45,516 nucleotides of DNA, taken from the IMG/VR virus record IMGVR_UViG_3300022939_000038, positions 1 to 45,516 of that record; one strand, 5' to 3'. Shown here piece by piece: positions 14,549 to 26,100 of the stretch; positions within the stretch are counted from its first letter, which is position 1, and each line of letters opens with the position of its first letter. Origin of the DNA: a virus. A model generated the notes under the pieces. That model was not told where the DNA came from. It searched no databases and saw only the letters and a program-made list of their open reading frames with translations. Position numbers and translations under genes: made by a program.

Positions 14549-14980
14549 ATGGCCTACTCAAACTATGATGCAACAACAACTAATAAGAGTAAAAGATCAA
14601 ATAGAATCTATAGTGATTTAAATTTGAGTTTTACTAAAAATCCTGCTACAAAGGATGTTGCAAAAGTTTTTGATATACAGGCAATTAAAAGAGCTGTTAA
14701 AAATATAATTTTAACAAACAAATATGAAAGACCTTTTAATCCAGATTTTGGTGCAAGTTTAAGAGATTATCTTTTTGAAAATTTAACACCACCAATTTTG
14801 ATTAAAATAAAAGATAGAGTTGTTACCGCTATTGAAGACTTTGAACCTAGAGTACAAGTCGAAGATGTTATTGTAAGAGAAGACTTTGATGGAAATGGTG
14901 TGAACATTACAGTTTCATTTTTAGTAATAGGCACAAGTGAACCAATAACATTAACAACATTTTTACAAAGAGTAAGATAA
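14549..14980 (+). CDS. 25: Baseplate wedge subunit, T4 gp25-like
   Basis: The 143-residue product is near the T4 size (132). It contains AIKRAVKNIILTNKYERPFNPDFGASLRDYLFE and the conserved EPR motif in FEPRVQVEDVIV, hallmarks of the gp25/GpW lysozyme-like fold. gp25 forms the core bundle of the wedge with gp6 and gp7. The gene is followed by gp6 after one base. Confidence 0.92.
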   Translation: MAYSNYDATTTNKSKRSNRIYSDLNLSFTKNPATKDVAKVFDIQAIKRAVKNIILTNKYERPFNPDFGASLRDYLFENLTPPILIKIKDRVVTAIEDFEPRVQVEDVIVREDFDGNGVNITVSFLVIGTSEPITLTTFLQRVR

Positions 14981-14981
14981 T

Positions 14982-16838
14982 ATGTCAAATCATAAGTTAC
15001 AAATATCAGAATTAGATTTTGAAAATATAAAAGCATCATTAAAAAGATTTTTATCAAATCAAAATGAGTTTAAAGATTATGACTTTGAAGGCAGTTCACT
15101 TTCAATTTTGTTAGACGTGTTATCATACAATACACACTATCTGTCATATAATGCCAATTTCGTAGCAAACGAAATGTTTTTAGATACAGCTGAACTAAGA
15201 TCAAGTGTGGCATCATTAGCTAAACTTGTAGGGTACACACCTATTTCAGCAAGAGCACCTGTTGCTGATTTAAAAATAGTTATTAATGATGGTAGTGGTT
15301 CCACAATTGCTATTCCAGCAGGTACAAAATTTTCATCTGTCATAGATGAGGTGTCTTATTCATTTGTTACTGTAGGTGAAAAAGTTATACAACCTGTTGA
15401 TGGTGTATACACAGCACAAAGTTTAAATGTATATGAGGGTACTTACGTAAGTTATAATTATGTTGTTAATACATCTGATGTTGATCAAAGATTTTTAATA
15501 CCAAGTGATAAAGTTGATACCACAACTATTAGAGTCACCGTTCAAAATAGTTCTTCAGATTTAACAGTTAACACATACACTAAAGCAACATCAATTACAG
15601 AATTAGATAGTACATCAAAAGTTTTCTTTTTACAAGAAGCTGAAGATGGTCAATATGAAATATATTTTGGTGATGGTGTTATAGGTAAAAAATTAGATGA
15701 TGATAATATTGTTACTATAAGTTATGTTGTTACAAACCAAACAGAAGCAAACGGTGCATCAAGTTTTAATGTTTTAGGATCTATTGCAGGATTTACAGAC
15801 ATTACCGTTACTGTAAACTCAAATGCACAAGGTGGTTCAGAACCTGAAACAATAGAAAGTATTAGAAAAAATGTTCCTAATTTTTATTCATCACAGGATA
15901 GAGCTGTAACAATAGAAGATTATAAATCAAAAGTAAAACAACTTTATGCTAACACACAAGCAGTTTCTGCTTGGGGTGGTGAAAACGCTGAAACACCTTT
16001 TTATGGTCGAGTTTATATTTCTATTTTACCAACAAGTGGGTCTAATCTTACTGAGTCAACAAAGGCAAGAATAGTAACAGACTTAAAAAAATATTCTGTT
16101 GCTTCAGTTACACCAGTTATCGTTGATCCTGAAATTACAAATGTACTATTAACTTCAACAGTTAAGTTTGATGAAAAAACAACAACAAAAACAGCTGATA
16201 CTTTAAAATCAAACGTTATTGATACTATTACAAATTACAATTTAAACACATTACAAAAGTTTGATACAATGTTTAGGCATTCAAAACTTACAGGTCTAAT
16301 TGATGATACAGATGAAAGTATTTTATCAAATATAACTACAGTACGTTTAAGAAAATCTTTTGTACCAACAATTGGTAGTTCTACAAAATATACAATTAAC
16401 TTTGCAAATGCATTATATAATCCTCATAGTGGTCACGCTTCTGTTGAAGGTGGTATATTATCATCAACAGGATTTAAAATAGAAGGTGATACCACAACCG
16501 TCTGGTACTTAGATGATGATGGACAAGGTAATGTTAGAAGATACAAACTTGACGGCTCTGTAAGATCATATGCTAATAGTACACAAGGTACAATTAACTA
16601 CACATCAGGTTTAGTTGAAGTAAATTCTTTAAATGTTTCAAATATAGAAAACATAAGAGGTGCAGCTTCAACAGTTATTGAAGTAACGGTAAAACCAAAT
16701 TCAAATGATTTAGTTCCAATACGAAATCAAATATTGGAAATAGATGTTGCAAATAGTTCGGTCACAGTAGAGGCTGATACATTAGTTGGAGGCTCAGCAA
16801 ACGCTGGTATTGGTTATACCACGACTAGTAGTTATTAA
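14982..16838 (+). CDS. 6: Baseplate wedge subunit, T4 gp6-like (baseplate J family)
   Basis: A 618-residue protein (T4 gp6: 660). The N-terminus has the family signature of LKRFLSNQNEFKDYDFEGS, followed by LLDVLSYNTHYLSYNANFVANEMFLDTA and VGYTPISARAP (residues 15-88). Further on are YFGDGVIGKKL and a SQDRAVTIEDYKSKV segment typical of baseplate J-like proteins. gp6 dimers hold the wedges in a ring around the hub. The C-terminal 130 residues are beta-rich (Ser/Thr/Asn). Confidence 0.92.
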   Translation: MSNHKLQISELDFENIKASLKRFLSNQNEFKDYDFEGSSLSILLDVLSYNTHYLSYNANFVANEMFLDTAELRSSVASLAKLVGYTPISARAPVADLKIVINDGSGSTIAIPAGTKFSSVIDEVSYSFVTVGEKVIQPVDGVYTAQSLNVYEGTYVSYNYVVNTSDVDQRFLIPSDKVDTTTIRVTVQNSSSDLTVNTYTKATSITELDSTSKVFFLQEAEDGQYEIYFGDGVIGKKLDDDNIVTISYVVTNQTEANGASSFNVLGSIAGFTDITVTVNSNAQGGSEPETIESIRKNVPNFYSSQDRAVTIEDYKSKVKQLYANTQAVSAWGGENAETPFYGRVYISILPTSGSNLTESTKARIVTDLKKYSVASVTPVIVDPEITNVLLTSTVKFDEKTTTKTADTLKSNVIDTITNYNLNTLQKFDTMFRHSKLTGLIDDTDESILSNITTVRLRKSFVPTIGSSTKYTINFANALYNPHSGHASVEGGILSSTGFKIEGDTTTVWYLDDDGQGNVRRYKLDGSVRSYANSTQGTINYTSGLVEVNSLNVSNIENIRGAASTVIEVTVKPNSNDLVPIRNQILEIDVANSSVTVEADTLVGGSANAGIGYTTTSSY

Positions 16839-16843
16839 ATGAA

Positions 16844-19468
16844 ATGGCCGACTTTAAAGATAAAATATCAAATCTTCTAAATTCACAAGTACCTGATTTT
16901 GTACTTGAAGATCATCCATTATTTTTAGACTTTGTAAAAGCATATTATCAGTTGATGGAATCAGCTGAGATCACATTAACAAACATTGGCGATCCAGATC
17001 ATCTTCAATTAGATAGTGCCACTGGTGCAACAAACTTTATATTGTTAGATGGTACAAATGTAAACAAAGATGATTCTACAGATAGAATACTTTTAGAAGA
17101 TACATCATTTGGTGATTTTTTAAATGGTGAATTAATTACGGGTGCTACTTCAGGTGCTACTGCTACAATATTAGTAGAAGATGTAGATGCAGGTTCTCGT
17201 TTATTTGTTACACATCAAAATAAATTTATAGAAGGTGAATTGATTACAGGTTCATCTTCAGGTGCTCAGGCAAACATTGGTAAGTACAGAGCCAATCCAG
17301 TTCAAAACATACAACAACTTTTAGATTACGCTGATGTGGACAAAACTATATCAGGTTTTTTAACTAAGTTTAGAAATTCATTTTTAACTTCTATACCTGA
17401 TACATTAGATGGTGATGTTAACAAAAGAAATCTAATTAAAAATATTAAATCACTTTATCAAGCAAAAGGTACAAAACGTGCAAGTGAAATATTTTTTAAA
17501 CTATTATTTAATGAGGATGCTGAGATAAGATATCCAAAAGACAATATTTTAAGAGTATCAGATGGTAAATGGAACACAAAAAAAATATTGCGTTGTGTAG
17601 AATTAGGAAGTTCAGATGCTGCAAATCTTGTAGGACAAATTATTACACAAGCAGACGATCCAACTGACTCAACTATTAATAAAACTACAGCGGTAGTAGA
17701 GGATGTATTTAAATATGTTATTGGTGGACAAGAAATTGTTGAATTAGTTTTAGGTGATGACTCTATAGATGGCAGTTTTGTTGCAGGAGAAAACGTAACA
17801 GGAGTAGATAATACTAATAGTGATGTAACCGTAACACTTACACAATCTGGAATTATTAATAATAGGAATATAACAAATGATGGAGCTTTATATAATGAGG
17901 GAGATAATATATCTATTAATGGTGGTGGAACAGGTGCAACATTAAAAGTTGGCCCAATAGGTTCTGGAACAATACAAGAAGTTATAGTTGATGATGGTGG
18001 TAGTGGATATGAAGTGGGTGATGTTGTTAACTTTAGTTCAGGTGGTACAACAGGAAAAGTTTCAGTTGTAAATGGTGGTGTAACTTTAGAGGATGATTCA
18101 GGACAATTAGTTTTAGAAACTGAAACGATGGCAAGTGACTCTTACTTTGGCGATAAGGTCGTACAAGAAAGTGGTACAGGTGTAGGTGATATTACTGATG
18201 TAAGATTAATCAACACTACAAGCCGCTATTCATCATTACCTATTTTATCTATAACTTCATCTTTTGGTAGTGGTGCAAAAGTTTTAGCATATGGAACAGA
18301 AATAGGTCGTGCATTAACAGTCAACGTTACTGAAGCAGGATATGATTATCATTTATCACCAGCTCCAACAATAGTATTACCTACTTATATTTTAGCAACC
18401 AATATTGTAGGTACGTTTACAGAAGGTGATACTGTAACAGGACTTGGTTCAGATGGTTCTTCAACGATTACTTCTACCATTGTTTCATTTAATACTAATA
18501 CCAATGTTTTAAAACTTTCAGATGCAACAGGTACATATGGTACAGACATAACAATTACATCATCAGGTGGTGCAACGGCGACCGTAACAAGATTAGAACA
18601 AGCAACTGCTACAGTTGACACATCGGCTGTAGTTACAACTGATGGTGTTTTTTTAAATGAAGATGGATGGATATCTGAGAATACAATGAGAATACAAGAT
18701 AGTTTGTTGTACCAAGATTATTCATATATTATTAGAATTGGAAGATCAATCAATGAATGGAGAGATAGTTACGTAAAAACTTTACACTCTGCTGGTTTTT
18801 ATTTTCAAGGTGAGATTGCTATTACAACAAAATTAGATGCACAAATAAAAACTATTACTGGTATAAATTCTGGTGTTACTCAAATATTTAAATCAGTTCT
18901 AAACAAACTTTTCTCTACTATTGTAGGACGTAGATTAGGAACTGAAACCGATGGTACAACACTAAGAGCAAATGCAAAACTTGGTGTGTCTGCTGACTTA
19001 GATGATGCAACCATAACTCAGTTTGATAAAACTACAAGAGATGTTACTTTAACAAAACCTATCAATATAAAATATTTAAGTAGAACAAGAAGAAATTTAT
19101 CTAACTCATCTGGAGATTTGATAAATGTAAGACAAGGATTTGCATATGCAGGACCTAGATTAGGAACAATAGATAGATTTGCAAATACGGCCTTTGGTAC
19201 TACTGCAAATACTTCAGCAACTGGCGGCAGTAGTGGTATAACTTTACAAATATTAAATGATATAATAGTAAAACATACAAAAACTACTTTAGATGGTTCT
19301 AATGCAATATTTTTAATGACATCAAATGAACAAGGTAAAAAATTAAAGACAAATTTTACAATACCTGCTGATATTAGAAGTATAACACAAGTATATGGAC
19401 AAAATTCTTTTGATGAAACATTAACAACTTTTGATAATGATAATATTACAATGGATACTCAACCATAA
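16844..19468 (+). CDS. 7: Baseplate wedge protein, T4 gp7-like
   Basis: This 874-residue protein (T4 gp7: 1,032) keeps the T4 C-terminal core but with a different arrangement. The start VPDFVLEDHPLFLDFVKAYY, the NLIKNIKSLYQAKGTKRASEIFFKLLFNEDAEI segment (about 195-235) and YSYIIRIGRSINEWRDSYVK plus HSAGFYFQGEIAI (about 625-665) match the T4 gp7 C-terminal third. Inserted between are beta-rich modules such as GELITGATSGATATI and a GSGYEVGDVVNF repeat. The large T4 N-terminal part is absent. gp7 links gp6/gp25 to gp8 and gp10 in the wedge. The neighbours are in T4 order. Confidence 0.8.
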   Translation: MADFKDKISNLLNSQVPDFVLEDHPLFLDFVKAYYQLMESAEITLTNIGDPDHLQLDSATGATNFILLDGTNVNKDDSTDRILLEDTSFGDFLNGELITGATSGATATILVEDVDAGSRLFVTHQNKFIEGELITGSSSGAQANIGKYRANPVQNIQQLLDYADVDKTISGFLTKFRNSFLTSIPDTLDGDVNKRNLIKNIKSLYQAKGTKRASEIFFKLLFNEDAEIRYPKDNILRVSDGKWNTKKILRCVELGSSDAANLVGQIITQADDPTDSTINKTTAVVEDVFKYVIGGQEIVELVLGDDSIDGSFVAGENVTGVDNTNSDVTVTLTQSGIINNRNITNDGALYNEGDNISINGGGTGATLKVGPIGSGTIQEVIVDDGGSGYEVGDVVNFSSGGTTGKVSVVNGGVTLEDDSGQLVLETETMASDSYFGDKVVQESGTGVGDITDVRLINTTSRYSSLPILSITSSFGSGAKVLAYGTEIGRALTVNVTEAGYDYHLSPAPTIVLPTYILATNIVGTFTEGDTVTGLGSDGSSTITSTIVSFNTNTNVLKLSDATGTYGTDITITSSGGATATVTRLEQATATVDTSAVVTTDGVFLNEDGWISENTMRIQDSLLYQDYSYIIRIGRSINEWRDSYVKTLHSAGFYFQGEIAITTKLDAQIKTITGINSGVTQIFKSVLNKLFSTIVGRRLGTETDGTTLRANAKLGVSADLDDATITQFDKTTRDVTLTKPINIKYLSRTRRNLSNSSGDLINVRQGFAYAGPRLGTIDRFANTAFGTTANTSATGGSSGITLQILNDIIVKHTKTTLDGSNAIFLMTSNEQGKKLKTNFTIPADIRSITQVYGQNSFDETLTTFDNDNITMDTQP

Positions 19469-19470
19469 CA

Positions 19471-19478
19471 TATAAATA
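19471..19478 (+). promoter_or_regulatory. T4-type late promoter octamer
   Basis: This is an exact TATAAATA. The predicted start near 19484 gives an 8-base leader (about GAGAGAAAC) before the ATG at 19492. Confidence 0.65.
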
Positions 19479-19491
19479 GTAAGAGAGAAAC

Positions 19492-21603
19492 ATGGCAAAA
19501 CAAGTAATAGATATAGGAACAGTAGCAAACGATGGCACAGGCTCTAGTTTAAGGGCGGGTGCTACATTTGTTAATAGTAATTTTAGTGAAATTTACTCAG
19601 CTTTAGGTGACGGTACAAGTATTACACTTACAGCTTCACCAGCAGAATTAAATTTACTTTCTGGTGTATCATCTATTGTTACTGGCACATCAAGTACAAT
19701 TTTAACCAATAAAACAATTGATGCTGGTAATAATACATTATCTAATATAGGTAATAGTGCTTTAGTAAATTCAACTTTTGGTATTGCATCAGACGGATCT
19801 ACTGGCGTTGCATCTCTAGGAACAACAATAACATTTGCTGGTGGAACAGGCATAACTACATCATTTGGCTCAGACACAGTAACTATAGATTTAGATACAA
19901 GCACAGCTGCAACTTTAACTGATAATCAAATTTTAACAAATAAAACAATTAGTGGTTCAAGTAACACGTTATCAAACATAGGCAACTCAAGTTTAAGCAA
20001 TTCTACAATTACTATTAGTGGTGATGCCACAAGCGATACAGTTGCTTTAGGTGAAACATTAACTATTGCTGGTGGTACAGGTGTTGATACATCTATTACA
20101 ACTAATACTTTAACCATTTCAGTTGATACATCGACTCTAGTTACACTTACAGGAAGTCAAACTATAGAAGGTAAAACAATAAATTTATCAGACAACACAT
20201 TGTCAACATCTCTAGCACAATTAAACACAGCAGTTACAGATGCCACATTAGTTTCAACAACAGGTTCAGAAACTCTTACAAATAAAATTTTCAATGCATC
20301 AAATAATACCGTTTCTAACTTGACAGTATCAATGTTAGCAAGTGGTGTGTTAGACACAGACCTTACAAGTGTTTCAGGATCAGATGATACTTTAGCATCA
20401 GCTAAAGCAATAAAAGATTATATTGACAGTTCAGCTGTTGGAGACATAACGGCCGTTGTTGCTGGCACAGGTTTAACAGGTGGTGCAACTTCAGGTTCAG
20501 CAACATTAGATATTGATACCTCTACAGTTGCAACATTAACAGGTTCACAAACACTAACCAATAAAATTATTGATGTAGATAATAATACATTGTCTAATAT
20601 TGAAGTAGATAATTTAAAATCTGGAGTATTAGATACAAATTTAACCACAGTATCTTCAAATGACGATACATTAGCATCAGCAAAAGCAATTAAAACTTAT
20701 GTTGATTCAATTGCAACAATAGGTGATATAACAGCCGTAATTGCAGGATCAGGATTAACTGGTGGTGGTAATGCCAATGATGTTACATTAAATGTTGGTG
20801 CTGGAAACTTAATTGACGTTCAAGCTGATCAAATAGATGTTGACTTATCTGAACTTGCAACATCAACTACTAATGGTGATGGTGATTTTTTTGTTGTTGT
20901 AGATAGTTCAAATGGTCAACACAAACTTACAAAGGCAAATATTAACATATCAGAATTTAACAATGACTCTGGATTTACTACAAACACTGGAGACATAACA
21001 GCAGTTGTTGCTGGTACAGGTTTATCTGGTGGTGCAACTTCAGGATCAGCAACTCTTAATGTATCAGGATTAACTGTTTCAGAATTTGCAGCCTCTTCAA
21101 TACAGTTATCTTCAGAATCTTTTGTAGATAATGATACATCACTAATGACATCGGCTGCAATTGAAGATCGTATTTTAAGTAAAGGTTATACTACTAATAC
21201 TGGAGATATAACTTCAGTAACAGCAGGAACAGGATTAAATGGAGGTGGTACTTCAGGTGATATATCGCTTAACATTGATTTAGCTGAATTAACAGATATG
21301 ACTGCGACTATGACAAGTTCAGACGAATTTATCGTTTTAGATGGTGGACTTGATAGAAGAAAGGCTGCTAGTGAAATAGGATTGTCAATATTTAACAATG
21401 ACAGTGGATTTACTACAAATGTAGGTGATATAACAAATGTTACAGCAGGTACAGGATTATCTGGAGGAGGTGCTTCTGGTTCTGTAACGTTAAATGTTGC
21501 TAGTGGTGGAATAACTTCAACACAACTTAATAGTGCTGTAAGACTTGATATTTTAAACTCATCAGGCACAATAGTTAAAACATTATTTGGGTCAGGAACA
21601 TAA
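19492..21603 (+). CDS. Repeat-rich tail fiber-like structural protein
   Basis: This 703-residue protein is low in charge and rich in Thr, Ser, Gly, Asn and Asp. The N-terminus (QVIDIGTVANDGTGSSLRAG, then FVNSNFSEIYSAL) is a typical attachment start in marine phage fiber or structural proteins. The body is made of two recurring units: TLTNKTI...NNTLSNIGNS and GDITAVVAGTGLTGGATSGS, each present several times. SDDTLASAKAIKDYIDS-type helices lie between them. It ends with an LNSSGTIVKTLFGSGT tag also found at the end of the 29466 gene. It probably forms a trimeric fiber. It sits between gp7 and gp8, where T4 has no fiber gene. Confidence 0.7.
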   Translation: MAKQVIDIGTVANDGTGSSLRAGATFVNSNFSEIYSALGDGTSITLTASPAELNLLSGVSSIVTGTSSTILTNKTIDAGNNTLSNIGNSALVNSTFGIASDGSTGVASLGTTITFAGGTGITTSFGSDTVTIDLDTSTAATLTDNQILTNKTISGSSNTLSNIGNSSLSNSTITISGDATSDTVALGETLTIAGGTGVDTSITTNTLTISVDTSTLVTLTGSQTIEGKTINLSDNTLSTSLAQLNTAVTDATLVSTTGSETLTNKIFNASNNTVSNLTVSMLASGVLDTDLTSVSGSDDTLASAKAIKDYIDSSAVGDITAVVAGTGLTGGATSGSATLDIDTSTVATLTGSQTLTNKIIDVDNNTLSNIEVDNLKSGVLDTNLTTVSSNDDTLASAKAIKTYVDSIATIGDITAVIAGSGLTGGGNANDVTLNVGAGNLIDVQADQIDVDLSELATSTTNGDGDFFVVVDSSNGQHKLTKANINISEFNNDSGFTTNTGDITAVVAGTGLSGGATSGSATLNVSGLTVSEFAASSIQLSSESFVDNDTSLMTSAAIEDRILSKGYTTNTGDITSVTAGTGLNGGGTSGDISLNIDLAELTDMTATMTSSDEFIVLDGGLDRRKAASEIGLSIFNNDSGFTTNVGDITNVTAGTGLSGGGASGSVTLNVASGGITSTQLNSAVRLDILNSSGTIVKTLFGSGT

Positions 21604-21614
21604 TAAAAAATCGT

Positions 21615-21622
21615 TATAAATA
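21615..21622 (+). promoter_or_regulatory. T4-type late promoter octamer for gp8
   Basis: This is an exact TATAAATA. The predicted start near 21628 gives a 12-base leader that is essentially the GAGGA ribosome binding site before ATG 21640. Confidence 0.65.
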
Positions 21623-21639
21623 TAAATGAGGAATAAAAA

Positions 21640-23139
21640 ATGCCAGCAATTATAACAAATAAATTTAGAATAAACAACGCTGAACAGTTTGAAGAGTCTT
21701 TTTCTGAGTCATCCCCAACTGTATATTACTTAGGAATAGGTAGAGCGCAAGAATATGGTACTTTAACAAGACCAGATGCAAGAACAGATTACGAAGGTAC
21801 TGAAACAGCACCAATCACTCCAGCAGATAGTGTATTAAATGAATATAAAAACTATGATGACCTATTAGCTGCAAAGAAAATTACAGGCGCTGATGTTTCA
21901 TTTGTTATTCCAAGAAGAAATTGGACATCAGGAACAGTTTACGACATTTACAGACACGACTATGAAGAATATGTAACAGGTAGTTCAACTACAAGGGTTA
22001 CATCTAATAGTGGTGCAACAACATTATTTGACTCAACATTTTACGTAGTGACAGACGAATTTAATGTATATAAATGCTTAGACAATAATAATAATGGAAC
22101 CTCAACTGATAAACCTACAGGAACTGGTACAACAGTTATAAACACTACAGATAGTTATAAGTGGAAATATATGTACACACTTTCAGCGGCTGAACAATCA
22201 AACTTTTTATCTACTGATTTTATGGGTGTTTCAACAAACTCGTCTGTTCAATCAAATGCTATTAACGGTTCTTTAGATGTTGTAAAAATTAAAACTGGTG
22301 GTACAGGATATACAATCTCAGGTGGTGCAACATCAGGAACAATTTCAAATGTACCTATCAAAGGTGACGGTGAAAATGCTGTTGCATCTGTTACTTTAAC
22401 TTCTGGTGTTATTACATCAGTTACAGTTACAACAAGAGGAACTGATTACTCATCTGCTTACATTAGAAACGCTGACATACTTTCAGCAACAAATGCTGGT
22501 GGTACAGGATCAGGTGCTGAATTAGATGTTATTATTCCACCAAAAGGTGGACATGGTAAAAACGCTGTAAAAGAATTAGGTGGATTCTTTGTAATGTTAA
22601 ATACTTCTTTAGAAGGAACTGAAAGTACAAATTCAGGCGACTTTACAGCTGCAAACGATTTTAGAAAAATTACTTTAATAAAAAATCCTAACAATGCAAG
22701 TGGTACAGCTGCCTCTGCAACTACTTTAAGAGGAACATATGCTGTTAAAATTAACAGTTCTCCAACACCAGGAACATTTACTGTTGATGAAGAAATAAAT
22801 CAAGCAACTACAGGTGCTGTTGGTAAAGTTGTAGAATGGGATTCAGTAAATAATATTTTGTATTACATACAAACAAGACACAATAATGCAGGTGCAAATA
22901 CTGATGGTAATATTCCTGTGTTTTCGGGTGCAAATGTGATAAGTGGACAAACTTCAGGTGCAACTGGAACACCAGAAACATCTCAAAGTGGAACAGTTAA
23001 TAGTGTAACTTTTTCATCAGGATATGCTGCTCCAGAATTACAACATGACTCAGGTGATATTTTATATGTTGAAAATAGAACTAAAATTACAAGAGCAACT
23101 GATCAGACAGAAAATATAAAATTAATCATTGAGTTTTAA
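21640..23139 (+). CDS. 8: Baseplate wedge subunit, T4 gp8-like
   Basis: The 499-residue product compares with 334 in T4. Residues 1-200 follow T4 gp8: IITNKFRINNAEQFEESF, YYLGIGRAQEYG, ADVSFVIPRRNWTSG, YVVTDEFNVYKCLDNN and YKWKYMYTLSA. The final ILYVENRTKITRATDQTENI strand set also matches T4. About 150 extra residues in the middle form Gly/Thr-rich beta modules (GGTGYTISGGATSG, SGQTSGATG) like those in the gp7-like protein. gp8 forms dimers at the wedge periphery. Confidence 0.9.
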   Translation: MPAIITNKFRINNAEQFEESFSESSPTVYYLGIGRAQEYGTLTRPDARTDYEGTETAPITPADSVLNEYKNYDDLLAAKKITGADVSFVIPRRNWTSGTVYDIYRHDYEEYVTGSSTTRVTSNSGATTLFDSTFYVVTDEFNVYKCLDNNNNGTSTDKPTGTGTTVINTTDSYKWKYMYTLSAAEQSNFLSTDFMGVSTNSSVQSNAINGSLDVVKIKTGGTGYTISGGATSGTISNVPIKGDGENAVASVTLTSGVITSVTVTTRGTDYSSAYIRNADILSATNAGGTGSGAELDVIIPPKGGHGKNAVKELGGFFVMLNTSLEGTESTNSGDFTAANDFRKITLIKNPNNASGTAASATTLRGTYAVKINSSPTPGTFTVDEEINQATTGAVGKVVEWDSVNNILYYIQTRHNNAGANTDGNIPVFSGANVISGQTSGATGTPETSQSGTVNSVTFSSGYAAPELQHDSGDILYVENRTKITRATDQTENIKLIIEF

Positions 23140-23153
23140 TATAGAGGAAACAT

Positions 23154-26100
23154 ATGCCAAGTCCAACTGATTTTAATGTCAGTCCTTATTATGACGATTT
23201 TACAGAGTCAAAAAAGTTTCACCGTATTCTTTTTAGACCTGCATTTGCTGTACAGGCTAGGGAATTAACTCAATCACAAACACAATTACAAAATCAAGTA
23301 GAAAAAGTATCCGATCACCTTTTTGAAAAGGGTGCAATGGTCATTCCAGGTGAAATTGGATATGATTTAAATTACTACGCTGTAAAGTTAACATCAAAAT
23401 CTAATTCAACAATCGCTGACTATATTGGTACAACTTTAACTGGTGGTACATCAAGTGTTACTGCAAAAGTAATAAATGCTGTTGCAACCGATGGAACAGA
23501 TCCAGATACTTTATTTGTAAAATATTTTAATACAAATAGTACAGATAATACAACAATTGCATTTTCAGATGGTGAAACAATATCTGCTTCATCAGGAGAC
23601 ACTGCTGTTGTTGATACAACTGCAACAGGTTCAGCTGCTCAAATTCAACAAGGTGTTTACTATATTAATGGTTTTCATGTTCAAGTTTCTGCACAGACAT
23701 TAATATTAGACAAATATACAAATACACCAAGTTATAGAGTAGGTTTAACAGTCACAGAATCTTTTGTAACTTCTGGTGATGATACAACTTTAAACGATAA
23801 TGCTCAAGGTGTTTCAAATACAAATGCACCTGGCGCTCATAGATTTAAAATAGAATTAACATTAGCTAAAAAGGCACTTTCAGGTACTGATGATAGTAAT
23901 TTTTATGAATTACTTAGATTATCAAATGGTACTTTACAAAATCAAGTAAGATCAACTGAGTACGCTGTTTTAGAGGACACTTTGGCAAGAAGAACTTTTG
24001 ATGAGTCTGGTGATTATGTTGTAAAACCATTTGACATAGATGTAAGAGAACATTTAGCATCAGGTAATAATAGAGGTATCTATACAGCTGCTAATGGTGG
24101 AGATGCAACAAAACTTGCTGTTGGTTTTTCTCCTGGAAAAGCTTACGTAAAAGGATATGAGATAGATACAATTGCTACAACATTTGTTGATGTAGATAAG
24201 GCAAGAGATTTCGATACACAAAATAATTTTAGTACAAGGTTTGATGTTGGTAATTATATCAACGTTACAAATGTATATGGTTCTCCAGATATCGCTTCTG
24301 CGTCAGGTGTTGAGGCATTTAAAGGTTTAACATTACACAATGAAGCAACGAGTTCACGTGGTAGTGCAAACTCAGGATCAGACTCATCTATTACTACAAT
24401 TGGTAGAGCAAAAAGTAGAGGTTTTGAATATGCAGCTGGTACTGCATCAGCAAACATATTTTCAAGTTCATCTTTAACCAGTGCAATTTACAGACATTAT
24501 CTTTTTGATATTGTTTTGTTTAAACATTTAAATATAATCACTGCACAATCATTTACTGATGGAGAAATTGTAACAGGTGGCACATCAGGTGCAACAGGTG
24601 TTGTACAAGAATATTCTTCAACAGAAAGTGCTACAATTACAGGTATTAGTCAAGCTGATCCTGCTGTAGTGACTGCAAATAACAGTTTTAAAGAAGGACA
24701 ACAAGTTTCAATTGCAAGTGTTGGTGGAATGACTGAGGTAAATGGTAATGTTTATACAGTTAGAAATCCATCAGGTACAACATTTGAATTATATGACACA
24801 GACGGAACAACTGCAATAGACTCATCAGCATTTACTGCTTATACATCAGGTGGTACTGCTTCACATGGTATTGTAGTAATATCAAATGTACAAGGTGAGT
24901 TTACTACAGGTGAAACAATTACAGGTGGAACATCAAGTAATACAGCAGTTATTCAATCAGATGCTGTTGGTTTAAAAGGTGTCACATCATTTGATTTACC
25001 ATCAGTTAAACAAGTTGCAATGGCAGGATCTCCAACATTTACTGCTGATACATCATTAGATGCTACATATGGAGATAACTTTGTTTTAACTGGATCAATT
25101 GACGTAGGTTCAGGTAGTGCTTCTGTTACTGGTATTAATACAAGATTTAATGAAGAATTAAAAGTAGGTGACTCAATTTCATTTACAAACGATAGCGGTA
25201 ATACAGAAACAAAATTAGTAGAGGCTATCATATCTAATTCAAGTTTAACTTTATCAAGTGCAACTGCAGCTGCTTCTACAAAAACAATTGTAACAAGAAG
25301 AAGAGCGAAATCACAATCACCTGAAAAAAATGTAGCAATATTTAAACTTCCTTATGAAAATATTAAAACACTAAGAACAACTGCAAACGGTAATGCATCA
25401 GATACATCTTATACATTTAGAAAACATGAAATTAAAACGTTAACTGGAGATGGTGTTGGAACATTTAATGCAGGTGTGGGTGAAACGTTTGCTGATTTGT
25501 CAGAAAAAGATTTTACTGTTTCAATTGTAGGTTTAGGTTCTGGTGGTTCTGGTGCTGTAGGTGATGTATTAAGTTTAACAGGAAATAACCATGAAGGAAC
25601 TGCAATCTTTTCTTTAAATCTTGCTAAAACACAATTAACTATTGACTTTGGCGCTAACTACGCTTCACATGACGTTAAAGCATTATTAACTATAAACAAA
25701 TCTGTAGGAACTTCAAAAGATAAAACATTAAATTCAAATGAAACACTTGCTGTATCAACACAGGCAACAATTGAAAGTGGAACTATTGGATTAGCAAAGG
25801 CTGATGTTTACAAAATCAATAACATTTACATGGCCGCTGATTTCAGTACAGCCGCAACTTCAAGTGATACAGATATAACAAGTAGATTTGATTTAGATAA
25901 CGGTCAAAGAGATAACTTCTATGACATTGGTAGAATTAAATTAAAATCAGGTGAAGTAACACCAACAGGACAATTATTAATTGATTTTGATTACTTTTCT
26001 CACAGTTCAGGTGATTACTTTGATGTTGATTCATATTCAGGTGTTATTGATTATGAAAATATTCCATCTTACACTTCATCAACAACAGGTGTTAGATATG

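Noticed and set aside
19593-20648. Several minus-strand open frames rich in Val, Ser and Pro opposite the fiber, gp8 and DUF4815-type genes
   Set aside because: They are complements of ACA/GGT/ACT-rich coding repeats, have no ribosome binding sites and lie wholly inside well-supported plus-strand genes.
19492-21603. Repeated DNA units that could be taken for a CRISPR array or tandem repeat locus
   Set aside because: The repeats are in frame, diverged at synonymous positions and encode fiber-type protein repeats. There are no constant-length spacers.
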